DNA of 64,000 nt, taken from NCBI RefSeq assembly GCF_025566965.1, contig NZ_JAOQJL010000021.1:6784-70783 (forward strand), in the 5' to 3' direction. A program made the position numbers and the translations under genes. Of this stretch, positions 8,464 to 15,932 are shown in pieces. How positions within the stretch are numbered: position 1 is the stretch's first letter; the number at the start of each line of letters is the position of its first letter. Below the pieces are notes generated by a model. That model ran no database searches. It was not told the origin of the DNA and saw nothing but the letters and a program-made list of their open reading frames with translations. Source of the DNA: Blautia_A ammoniilytica. GTDB taxonomy: Bacteria; Bacillota; Clostridia; Lachnospirales; Lachnospiraceae.

Positions 8464-10155
8464 ATGGGATATATGATGATTGACGGTAGAAAAATAGAGT
8501 TTACCGATGAAAAAAATGTGCTGTCCGTGATCAGGAAAGCAGGAATAAATATTCCAACATTGTGCTACCATTCTGAGGTGTCCACATTTGGAGCCTGCCG
8601 TTTGTGTATGGTAGAGGATGAAAGGGGCAAGATGTTTGCATCCTGTTCTGAAGAACCAAGGGATGGGATGACCATTTACACCAATTCAGGACGAATTAAG
8701 AAATACAGGAAGCTGATCGTGGAGCTGCTTCTGGCGGCTCATTGCCGCGACTGTACTACCTGTGTGAAAAGCGGAGAGTGTATTCTCCAGGAGCTGGCAC
8801 ACCGTCTTGGGGTGAATACCATCCGTTTTGAAAATACCAGGGAGCCCTATGAGCTGGATACAAGTTCTCCTTCTCTTGTAAGGGATCCTAACAAATGTAT
8901 CCTTTGTGGAGACTGTGTACGTGCCTGTGAAGAGCTTCAGGGGATTGGTGCGCTGGGCTTTGCATTCCGTGGTACGGACGCTATGGTCATGCCTGCATTT
9001 AACAAAAAGATTGCCCAGACCGATTGCGTGAACTGTGGACAGTGCCGTGTTTATTGTCCTACAGGTGCGATTTCCATCAAGACCCATACAGATCTGGTAT
9101 GGGATGCACTGGCTGATCCAAATGTACGGGTGGTGGCACAGATCGCACCGGCAGTACGTGTTGCAGTAGGGGATCATTACGGGCTGTCAAAGGGCAGAAG
9201 TGTTATGGGCAAGATCGTAAATGCCCTGCACAGAATGGGATTTGACGAAGTATACGATACCTCTTTCAGTGCAGATCTTACCATTATGGAGGAGAGTGCA
9301 GAATTTCTTGACCGGATCAAAAAAGGAGAAAAACTTCCGCTGCTCACATCCTGCTGCCCGGCATGGGTGAAATTTATTACAGATCAGTACAAGGATTACA
9401 TCCCTAATCTTTCTACCTGCAGATCTCCACAGGGGATGCTTTCCGCTGTGATCAAGGAATATTTCCGGCAGCCGGAACATCAGGATGGAAAGAAGACGGT
9501 TATGGTTTCCATTATGCCATGTACAGCCAAGAAGGCAGAAGCGATCCGGCCCAACAGCTTTACCCACGGAGAACAGGACACAGACATTGTGATCACCACT
9601 ACAGAGCTGATCCGTATGATCGATAATTTCGGTATCGACTTTGCTCCGCTTGATCCGGAAGCCTGCGATATGCCATTTGGCTTTGGCTCAGGCGGCGGCG
9701 TGATCTTTGGCGTAACAGGCGGTGTTACAGAGGCAGTTCTCCGTCGTCTCACAAAAGATCACCGCAAAGAATCTATGCATGAGATCGCAGAATGTGGTGT
9801 GCGCGGGGATGAAGGAATCAAAGAGTTTTCCGTTATGTATGAAGGAATGGAAATAAAGATCTGTGTTGCCAATGGACTTGCAAATGCACGGAAAGTGATG
9901 GATCAGGTGAAAAATGGAGAGAAAGAATACCATCTGATCGAGGTTATGGCCTGCAGACGGGGATGTATCATGGGCGGTGGCCAGCCTACAAGAGCCGGTG
10001 CCAGGACCAAGGCATTAAGGGCAAAAGGGCTTTATAATGCAGACAATACCATGATCATCAAAAAGTCAGATGAGAACCCGCTGGTAGTAGAGCTGTACAA
10101 CGGACTTCTGAAGGGAAAAGAACACGAATTGCTTCACAACAAATCTTATGAATGA
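8464..10155 (+). CDS. hydA: [FeFe]-hydrogenase catalytic subunit HydA (group A3)
   Basis: A 563-residue H-cluster hydrogenase that reduces protons to H2. It has an N-terminal [2Fe-2S] ferredoxin domain, the His-Cys3 [4Fe-4S] motif around HCRDCTTCVKSGEC, two [4Fe-4S] clusters (CILCGDCVRAC and CVNCGQCRVYC), then the H-cluster domain with all three signatures: TSCCPAWVKF, MPCTAKKAE and the ACRRGCIMGGGQP loop. With HydB and HydC upstream it forms a trimeric, probably electron-bifurcating enzyme that re-oxidises NADH and reduced ferredoxin during fermentation. It follows hydB by 14 bp. The maturases HydEFG are not in the window. Confidence 0.95.
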   Translation: MGYMMIDGRKIEFTDEKNVLSVIRKAGINIPTLCYHSEVSTFGACRLCMVEDERGKMFASCSEEPRDGMTIYTNSGRIKKYRKLIVELLLAAHCRDCTTCVKSGECILQELAHRLGVNTIRFENTREPYELDTSSPSLVRDPNKCILCGDCVRACEELQGIGALGFAFRGTDAMVMPAFNKKIAQTDCVNCGQCRVYCPTGAISIKTHTDLVWDALADPNVRVVAQIAPAVRVAVGDHYGLSKGRSVMGKIVNALHRMGFDEVYDTSFSADLTIMEESAEFLDRIKKGEKLPLLTSCCPAWVKFITDQYKDYIPNLSTCRSPQGMLSAVIKEYFRQPEHQDGKKTVMVSIMPCTAKKAEAIRPNSFTHGEQDTDIVITTTELIRMIDNFGIDFAPLDPEACDMPFGFGSGGGVIFGVTGGVTEAVLRRLTKDHRKESMHEIAECGVRGDEGIKEFSVMYEGMEIKICVANGLANARKVMDQVKNGEKEYHLIEVMACRRGCIMGGGQPTRAGARTKALRAKGLYNADNTMIIKKSDENPLVVELYNGLLKGKEHELLHNKSYE

Positions 10156-10279
10156 TATCAGCTGGGAGTCAATCCCCCAGCTGATATAGCCTCCAGCAGG
10201 ATTGCAGAGGTGCGCAGGAGAAGTATGTCATGCAATTGCATGACGCGCACCTCGCAGCAAGAATGCCGAGGCATTCTTG
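10155..10279 (+). repeat. 125-bp triple-hairpin interspersed repeat, copy 1
   Basis: Three inverted repeats in series: ATATCAGCTGGG/CCCAGCTGATAT (10155-10187), AGGTGCGC/GCGCACCT enclosing the perfect palindrome GTCATGCAATTGCATGAC, and CAAGAATGCC/GGCATTCTTG (10258-10279). It begins on the last base of the hydA stop codon. A copy about 96% identical lies at 26691-26814 in opposite orientation, also just after the 3' end of a gene (murC). No open reading frame is conserved, so it is a non-coding MITE- or REP-like element. The first stem may act as an mRNA 3' end. Confidence 0.85.
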
Positions 10280-10305
10280 TAACTGTGAAGGTACTGAACA
10301 GTTAC
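10279..10305 (+). repeat. GTAACTG...CAGTTAC palindromic element
   Basis: GTAACTG (10279-10285) and CAGTTAC (10299-10305) form a stem abutting the triple-hairpin repeat and about 40 bp before the next gene. A related element with the same arms and the shared string TGAACAGTTAC lies at 32976-33021 before bioY. It could be a regulatory leader hairpin or a second family of intergenic repeat. Confidence 0.5.
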
Positions 10306-10348
10306 ACGACTTTTAAGTATGACCTGAGACTAAGGAGGGGCAAAAGAC

Positions 10349-11317
10349 ATGAAGAAAAAAATGATATCCGTATTGCTGACAGCAGGGCTCTTGGCAGGAA
10401 CGCTGGCAGGAAACTGCGTTACAGTTCCAGCAGAGGAAAAAGCATCTGACAAGATTGCTGTAGGCGCCTTAAAAGGACCAACTGCCATGGGCATGGCACA
10501 GCTGCTGGATGATGACAGCTATGATTTTACCATAGCAGCATCCCCAGACGAGATCGTACCGCAGATCGTGCAGGGAAATGTAGATATAGCAGCTGTTCCA
10601 TCCAATCTGGCGGCAGTGCTGTATCAGAAGACACAGAAGAATGTAAGCGTACTGGCTGTGAATACACTGGGCGTTCTCTACCTGGTGGAAAATGGAGAAT
10701 CCATACAGTCTGTGGAAGACCTGAAAGGAAAAACCATTTACGCCAGCGGAAAAGGCGCTACACCGGAGTATGCCCTGGAATATGTATTAAGTGCAAATGG
10801 GATCGATCCTGAAAAGGATGTGACCATTGAATATAAGTCAGAACATGCGGAAGTAGTTGCAGCTCTGGCAAATGACCAGACAGCAGCAGGGCTTTTGCCC
10901 CAGCCCTTTGTTACAACTGCATTGATGAAGAATGACAGCCTTCGGGTGGCTTTGGATCTGAATCAGCTGTGGCAGGATGGAGTTTCTGATGACAGCCAGC
11001 TGGTAACAGGAGTGGTTGTTGTAAGAAATGATTATCTTAAGGAGCATGAGGCTGATGTGGATGCTTTTATGGATGCATATCAAGCGTCCGTAGAATTTGT
11101 AAACAGCGATCCGGATCAGGCTGCAAAGATCATTGGCGCCCATGACATTATTGCTGAAGAAGTGGCCAAAAAGGCCATCCCTGACTGCAGTATCGTATTT
11201 GTAGAGGGAGAAGAGATGCAGAACATGCTGTCCGGATATCTGAGCACACTGGAACAGCAGAACCCAGAGATGGTTGGAGGACAGCTTCCGGATGATGATT
11301 TCTACTACGCACGATGA
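10349..11317 (+). CDS. ABC transporter substrate-binding protein (TauA/SsuA/ThiY-like)
   Basis: A 322-residue exported solute-binding protein of the NMT1/SsuA type. A signal peptide (MKKKMISVLLTAGLLAGTLAG) is followed by the mature two-lobed domain beginning KIAVGALKGPTAMGMAQLL; VDIAAVPSNLAAVLY and GKTIYASGKGATPEYALE are typical of the family. The Cys after LAGN is not a good lipobox, so anchoring is uncertain. AAGGAGGGG precedes the ATG by 8 bp. It is the first gene of a three-gene importer with the permease and ATPase downstream. Family members carry sulfonates, nitrate, thiamine precursors and other small molecules; no riboswitch or enzyme neighbour points to the substrate here. Confidence 0.85.
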   Translation: MKKKMISVLLTAGLLAGTLAGNCVTVPAEEKASDKIAVGALKGPTAMGMAQLLDDDSYDFTIAASPDEIVPQIVQGNVDIAAVPSNLAAVLYQKTQKNVSVLAVNTLGVLYLVENGESIQSVEDLKGKTIYASGKGATPEYALEYVLSANGIDPEKDVTIEYKSEHAEVVAALANDQTAAGLLPQPFVTTALMKNDSLRVALDLNQLWQDGVSDDSQLVTGVVVVRNDYLKEHEADVDAFMDAYQASVEFVNSDPDQAAKIIGAHDIIAEEVAKKAIPDCSIVFVEGEEMQNMLSGYLSTLEQQNPEMVGGQLPDDDFYYAR

Positions 11318-12083
11318 GGCCCAAAATAACAGGCTCAGGTGGAAAAGCTATACAATAAGAATACTGGCAGCTGCCTTCTGGATTCTGGTATGGCAGTTGG
11401 CCAGTATGTGGCTGAAACAGGAGATCCTTCTGGCATCTCCTGTTTCTGTTGTAAAAAAATTGTGGCAGCTTTTGCCGCAGGCAGATTTCTGGAAAACTGT
11501 AGAATTCAGCTTTGTGCGGATTGTTTCCGGATTTCTTCTGGGGCTTTTTGCAGGAATCATATTGGCTGCCGCAGCCTGTGGATGTAAAGTGCTGGAAATC
11601 CTGCTGGCACCTGTTGTAACGGTTATGAAGTCGGTTCCTGTTGCTTCCTTTATTATCCTGTGCCTGATCTGGATCCCATCCAGGAATCTTTCTGTATTTA
11701 TAACGTTTCTTATGGTGTTTCCGGCAGTTTATACAAATGTATGCCAGGGCATCCGGGAAACCGACCGGGAGCTTTTGGAAATGGCCCAGGTGTTTCAGGT
11801 CAGCTTTGGAAGAAAGGTGCGGTATATTTACATTTCACAGGCTACCCCTTATTTTCTGGCTGCCTGCCGTTTGGCACTGGGGCTTTGCTGGAAAGCCGGA
11901 GTCGCTGCAGAGGTGATCGGGATCCCAGGCGGATCGATAGGGGAGAAGCTGTATCATGCAAAAATATATTTAAATACACCGGATCTTTTTGCATGGACCA
12001 TTGTGATCATAGGGATCAGCGTTTTGTTTGAAAAATTGTTTCTGACCGGAATAGGCACACTTGTGGAAAGGATGGGAAAATAA
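11292..12083 (+). CDS. ABC transporter permease (TauC/SsuC-like)
   Basis: An integral membrane permease of about 263 residues with roughly six hydrophobic segments and the cytoplasmic EAA-type loop (ELLEMAQVFQVSFGRKVRYIYISQATP) that docks the ATPase. Starts at 11292 or 11295 are preferred over 11274 because GGAGG at about 11277-11281 lies upstream; either overlaps the 3' end of the binding-protein gene by about 25 bp, so translation is coupled. The ATPase follows 2 bp after its stop. It should form a homodimeric channel for the same unknown substrate. Confidence 0.88.
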   Translation: MMISTTHDEAQNNRLRWKSYTIRILAAAFWILVWQLASMWLKQEILLASPVSVVKKLWQLLPQADFWKTVEFSFVRIVSGFLLGLFAGIILAAAACGCKVLEILLAPVVTVMKSVPVASFIILCLIWIPSRNLSVFITFLMVFPAVYTNVCQGIRETDRELLEMAQVFQVSFGRKVRYIYISQATPYFLAACRLALGLCWKAGVAAEVIGIPGGSIGEKLYHAKIYLNTPDLFAWTIVIIGISVLFEKLFLTGIGTLVERMGK

Positions 12084-12085
12084 AA

Positions 12086-12655
12086 ATGGATCTGATCATC
12101 CAGGATTTATGCAAAGCTTATTATGGACAGGCAGTATTGCAGGATTTTTCCTATTGCTTTCCAGAAGGGAAAACCACCTGTATTATGGGCAGATCAGGAT
12201 GCGGGAAAACAACACTTCTGAATCTGATCCTGGGATTGGAACTCCCGGATACAGGAACCATACAGGGGAACAAAGAACCTATGGCAGCTGTTTTTCAGGA
12301 GGACAGACTTTGCCGGAATCTTACCGTACAGGCGAATATCCGTCTGGTAAATAAAAGGCTTTCGGAGGAAAGGCTCCGGGAACTTCTTGCTGCTGTAGAC
12401 CTGGAAGAGGCCTGGGACAAAAAAGCGGGTGAATTAAGCGGCGGCATGTGCCGCAGGACTGCCATCGCAAGAGCACTGGCAGCAGGCCGGAACTGTATTC
12501 TTATGGATGAGCCTCTTTCCGGACTGGATCCGGATACCAGGATCAAAGTTTTGGACACCATAAAAAAATACACCAAGGGAAAGACCCTGCTTTTGGTAAC
12601 ACATGAAAAACAGGATGCTTTTTCCCTTGGTGCAGATAAAATATTGGAAATGTAG
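12086..12655 (+). CDS. ABC transporter ATP-binding protein (TauB/SsuB-like, short)
   Basis: A 189-residue ATPase that powers the upstream permease. All nucleotide-site motifs are visible: Walker A GRSGCGKTT, Q-loop AAVFQEDRL, signature LSGGMCRR, Walker B CILMDEPLSGLD and the switch His in LLVTHEK. SsuB/TauB proteins are usually about 250 residues; this one stops shortly after the H-loop and so lacks the usual C-terminal extension. It ends 74 bp before the convergent nth gene, and no clear terminator is seen between them. Confidence 0.9.
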   Translation: MDLIIQDLCKAYYGQAVLQDFSYCFPEGKTTCIMGRSGCGKTTLLNLILGLELPDTGTIQGNKEPMAAVFQEDRLCRNLTVQANIRLVNKRLSEERLRELLAAVDLEEAWDKKAGELSGGMCRRTAIARALAAGRNCILMDEPLSGLDPDTRIKVLDTIKKYTKGKTLLLVTHEKQDAFSLGADKILEM

Positions 12656-12729
12656 TAATGTTTCAGCAATTAGCATCTTGCAGGATATTCTCACATTTCT
12701 TGCATACTGTAGAATCTTTTGGTATCTTT

Positions 12730-13362
12730 TTACAGATTCCTTTCACAGATATCAAATAGACAGCATCTGTCACAGTGAGGCTGTGTCCTTGCTGTGCAGA
12801 TTTCTCTTCCGTGCCACACAAGGCGGTGACACAGATCACTGCCCTCTTCTGGCGGAATGATCTTCCATAATTCCATTTCTACTTTTTTCGGGTCTTTGAT
12901 TCCATTTACAAGTCCGATCCTGTTGGAAAGACGGATACAGTGGGTATCTGTTACAATGGCGGGCTTACCGAATACATCTCCCATGATCAGATTGGCGCTT
13001 TTGCGGCCCACACCGGGTAAAGACAGAAGAGCGTTAAAATCTTCGGGAACCTTGTCATTATATTTTTCATGAAGCATTTTCATACAGGCATTGATATCTC
13101 TTGCCTTGCTTTTGCCAAGACCGCAAGGCTTTACGATAGCCTCGATCTCTTCCGGAGCTGCCGAAGCCAGGGCCTTTACACTTGGATATCTGGCAAAAAG
13201 ATCTTGTACTACTACATTTACCCTTGCATCTGTACACTGGGCTGCCAGACGGACGCTTACAAGAAGCTTCCAGGCCTGGTCATAATCCAAGGTACAGTCT
13301 GCATCCGGATATGCGGTTTTTAATCGTTTGATGACTTCAAGAGCCAGTTCTTTTTTTGTCAT
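12730..13362 (-). CDS. nth: Endonuclease III (base-excision repair glycosylase)
   Basis: A 210-residue DNA glycosylase/AP lyase acting on oxidised pyrimidines. The ATG at 13362 is chosen because AGAGGT lies 5 bp upstream; the longer frame to 13455 runs into the MATE gene. The helix-hairpin-helix LPGVGRKSANLIMG carries the catalytic lysine and VTDTH the catalytic aspartate. A C-terminal [4Fe-4S] motif is present (CTARTQPHCDRCCLFDIC), with seven rather than six residues between the first two cysteines. It is downstream of, and in the same direction as, the MATE gene. Confidence 0.93.
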   Translation of the reverse strand: MTKKELALEVIKRLKTAYPDADCTLDYDQAWKLLVSVRLAAQCTDARVNVVVQDLFARYPSVKALASAAPEEIEAIVKPCGLGKSKARDINACMKMLHEKYNDKVPEDFNALLSLPGVGRKSANLIMGDVFGKPAIVTDTHCIRLSNRIGLVNGIKDPKKVEMELWKIIPPEEGSDLCHRLVWHGREICTARTQPHCDRCCLFDICERNL

Positions 13363-13417
13363 AAGTACCTCTTTATTATTGGTCACTGATAATAGGATGT
13401 TGGGGGCAAAAGCATTT

Positions 13418-14773
13418 CTAGTACAGGCTGCGCCTGCTGATATGTTGAAATGCAAAGTAAAAAATGATCCCTTTCACTATGCTTGTAGCGGTAAGTGCCC
13501 ACCAGATCCCGTCAAGTCCAAGGGAAGTGGCGGAAAGAACCATGGCAAGCGGGATACGCATACCAGTAAAAATAATACTGATAATACTGCAAAGCTTTGT
13601 TTTTCCAAGGCCTGACAATGCACCTATGGTCATCAGCTCCACACTCATAAAGGCTTCCCCAAATCCGATGATGGTCAGGTAACTAACGGAAATTAGCACT
13701 ACATCCTTTTCATGGAAAAACAGGGAGGAAATAGGGCCGGGGATCAATACAAAGGCTGCAGTGATCAAAAGCCCCCAGGCAACCAGCAGCCGAAAGGAAA
13801 TGCTGTATCCTTTCCGGATACGGTCCGTCTTTCTTGCACCATAATTCTGCCCCATGAAAGCATTTAGAGCAGCACCGAAGCCGTCGGCAGTATTCCAGGA
13901 CAGGGATTCGATCTGTCCGCCTACACGCTGGACTGCAATAGCACCTGCACCAAAGCCGGAAACCATACGGGTCAGGATCATGGAGATCAGGCAGTAAATG
14001 CTGCCTTGCAGTGCGGTGGGAATCCCAATGCGGAAAACATCTTTATAATAGCTGGAAGCAGATCTGCGTAAAGGGTTGGAATGACGCAGGATATTGGTTT
14101 CACTGTGATCCTTAACAAGGCTGACAACAAGTACTGCCAGCACCAGAAACTGGGAAGTGACAGTGGCAGCTGCAGCACCAACAACCTCCAGTCTTGGAAA
14201 AGGTCCCACTCCAAGGATCAGCACAGGATCCAGAACCATATTCAGCACAAGCCCCAGGAAGTTAGCCTTCAGGGGAGTTTTGGAATCTCCCTGGGCTGTA
14301 TAAAGTCCGGTCAGAGTCTGAGTCAGGTAAGGGAGCAGGATCAGTCCACAGGTGATCAGCATGTAGACCCTGGCACTGGCATAAGCTTCCGGATCTGTCA
14401 GATTAAAAAAGTGAAGCAGAGGATCTGTAAAAAGCAGGCAGAGTGCAGTAAAAAAAAGACCAAACAGGATGGTCAGCTGCAGAGCTACATCTGCATAGCG
14501 GATAGAGGCCTCCCGATCTTTACGGCCAAGGGCCTGTGCCATATTTACCTGTCCACCCATACGCGACAGGGAACAAAGTCCCTGGGAAAGCCATACGTAC
14601 ATGCCGCCTACGCCTACTCCTGCAACTGCCTTGGAACCAAGCATTCCGATCCAGGCCATATCAGTGATATTGTAGGCTGTAGCCAGAAAAGAAGATGCCA
14701 TAATAGGCAGTGCCAGCTCCGTAAGGGTAGAAAGAATCGGGCCGGAGGTAAGATTTAATTGTTTGTTCTTCAT
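13418..14773 (-). CDS. MATE family multidrug/toxic compound exporter
   Basis: A 451-residue membrane protein with about 12 hydrophobic segments in two related halves, starting LTSGPILSTLTELALPIMASSFLATAYNITDMAWIG, the standard N-terminus of clostridial MATE exporters of the NorM/DinF type. These proteins expel cationic drugs or metabolites using a sodium or proton gradient; the substrate cannot be read from sequence. It is divergent from an AraC regulator, with a shared 127-bp control region holding a palindrome, which suggests the regulator may control it. Confidence 0.9.
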   Translation of the reverse strand: MKNKQLNLTSGPILSTLTELALPIMASSFLATAYNITDMAWIGMLGSKAVAGVGVGGMYVWLSQGLCSLSRMGGQVNMAQALGRKDREASIRYADVALQLTILFGLFFTALCLLFTDPLLHFFNLTDPEAYASARVYMLITCGLILLPYLTQTLTGLYTAQGDSKTPLKANFLGLVLNMVLDPVLILGVGPFPRLEVVGAAAATVTSQFLVLAVLVVSLVKDHSETNILRHSNPLRRSASSYYKDVFRIGIPTALQGSIYCLISMILTRMVSGFGAGAIAVQRVGGQIESLSWNTADGFGAALNAFMGQNYGARKTDRIRKGYSISFRLLVAWGLLITAAFVLIPGPISSLFFHEKDVVLISVSYLTIIGFGEAFMSVELMTIGALSGLGKTKLCSIISIIFTGMRIPLAMVLSATSLGLDGIWWALTATSIVKGIIFYFAFQHISRRSLY

Positions 14774-14815
14774 ATTTCATTATCCATTCGTTTTAATATC
14801 ATTATTACATACCAT

Positions 14816-14832
14816 TTTATACGGTATAAAAG
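14816..14832. promoter_or_regulatory. Palindrome between divergent MATE and AraC genes
   Basis: A perfect inverted repeat TTTTATAC-G-GTATAAAA lies 43 bp from the MATE start and 69 bp from the AraC start. Its position between divergent genes fits an operator, but AraC proteins often bind direct repeats, so the link is inference. Confidence 0.4.
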
Positions 14833-14837
14833 GATTT

Positions 14838-14865
14838 TGCAAGGGAAGAGTTTTGTGGTAGAATC
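14838..14865 (+). promoter_or_regulatory. Promoter of the AraC-family gene
   Basis: TTGCAA (14838-14843) and TAGAAT (14860-14865) with a 16-bp spacer form a good sigma-A promoter 35 bp upstream of the AraC start codon and just beside the palindrome at 14816-14832. Confidence 0.6.
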
Positions 14866-14900
14866 AAAGAAAAAATTTGGAAACAACAGGAGGTGAGAGG

Positions 14901-15797
14901 ATGGCAGAAAACGGAACACTTCATGCCCCAAAGGTGGACGAAACCCTGAAAGAACTGGGCCGACATGGCTCATTTGAACTTCCCGTAGAAACCTACACCG
15001 ACAACTGTGTGATCTTCCATTCCCTGTACAACCACTGGCACAAAGAAATGGAGATCATCTGCATCGAAAAAGGCTGTGGCCTGGCAAAGCTGAACAGAGA
15101 AACCATTCGCCTGAAACAAGGAGATATCCTGATGGTCAATAGCGGAGTCATTCACGGCATAAGATCAGACCTTCGGAATTATCTGTATTACAAAAGTATT
15201 GTATTTGACCTGAATTTTCTGTCCAGTCCGGCAGGGGATCTGTGCCAGGAGCGGCTGATCTCCCTTCTTGCTGAGAATCAGGCAGAGTTTACCCATTTGA
15301 TATCGCCAGGAGACCGTGGCTATGAACACATTTTCCGCCTGTTTTATCAGATTCATGATTGCCACAGAGAGAAAAAGCCCTTCTATTATGTACAGCTGAA
15401 AAGCTTATTTTACGAATTTTTTTACCAGATGCTGATAGGAAATTACATTGTTCCTGCAGATACAGAACAGAACAGGAATCTTGCATCCATAAAAATGGTT
15501 TTGGATTATATTAATGAACACTATCAGGAACAGCTGACTGTGAAAGAGTTAACAGAGATGTCCAATTACAGTGAGTATTATTTCATGAAGCTTTTTAAGC
15601 AATACACAGGCAAGACGGTAGCATCATACCTGAATGATTTCCGCCTGGAAAAGGCGAAAGTCCTGCTTTTGCATTCAGACCGTTCCATTACGGAAATCGC
15701 TTTGGATGTCGGATTTAATAATACAAGCTACTTTATTAAAAAGTTCCAGCAGGCCAATCTGGTTTCACCGCATAAATATCGCAAAAATATGTCATAA
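14901..15797 (+). CDS. AraC-family transcriptional regulator with cupin sensor domain
   Basis: A 298-residue regulator. The start at 14901 is preferred because AGGAGGTG lies just upstream. The N-terminal half is a cupin-type ligand pocket (HWHKEMEIICIEKGCGLAKLN and LKQGDILMVNSGVIHGI); the C-terminal 100 residues are a two-helix-turn-helix AraC domain (LTVKELTEMSNYSEYYFMKLF and ITEIALDVGFNNTSYFIKKF). Such proteins usually sense sugars or related small molecules. It is divergent from the MATE exporter and upstream of glgP, so either could be a target. Confidence 0.88.
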   Translation: MAENGTLHAPKVDETLKELGRHGSFELPVETYTDNCVIFHSLYNHWHKEMEIICIEKGCGLAKLNRETIRLKQGDILMVNSGVIHGIRSDLRNYLYYKSIVFDLNFLSSPAGDLCQERLISLLAENQAEFTHLISPGDRGYEHIFRLFYQIHDCHREKKPFYYVQLKSLFYEFFYQMLIGNYIVPADTEQNRNLASIKMVLDYINEHYQEQLTVKELTEMSNYSEYYFMKLFKQYTGKTVASYLNDFRLEKAKVLLLHSDRSITEIALDVGFNNTSYFIKKFQQANLVSPHKYRKNMS

Positions 15798-15932
15798 CAT
15801 AACAGTTTTGTTGTATTTTGTGCCTTTCATCCGTGCTAAGATTGTATCATCAAAAAGAGCAAAGAACGAAGAAGCAAAAAGGCGCGTATGAAAAGGTCTG
15901 AATATACAGACCAATGGATGAAAGGAGAAACA

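Noticed and set aside
10280..10348. Possible riboswitch (for example TPP) before the ABC binding-protein gene
   Set aside because: Only about 65 nt are available and the conserved TPP elements are absent; the stem is explained by a palindromic repeat.
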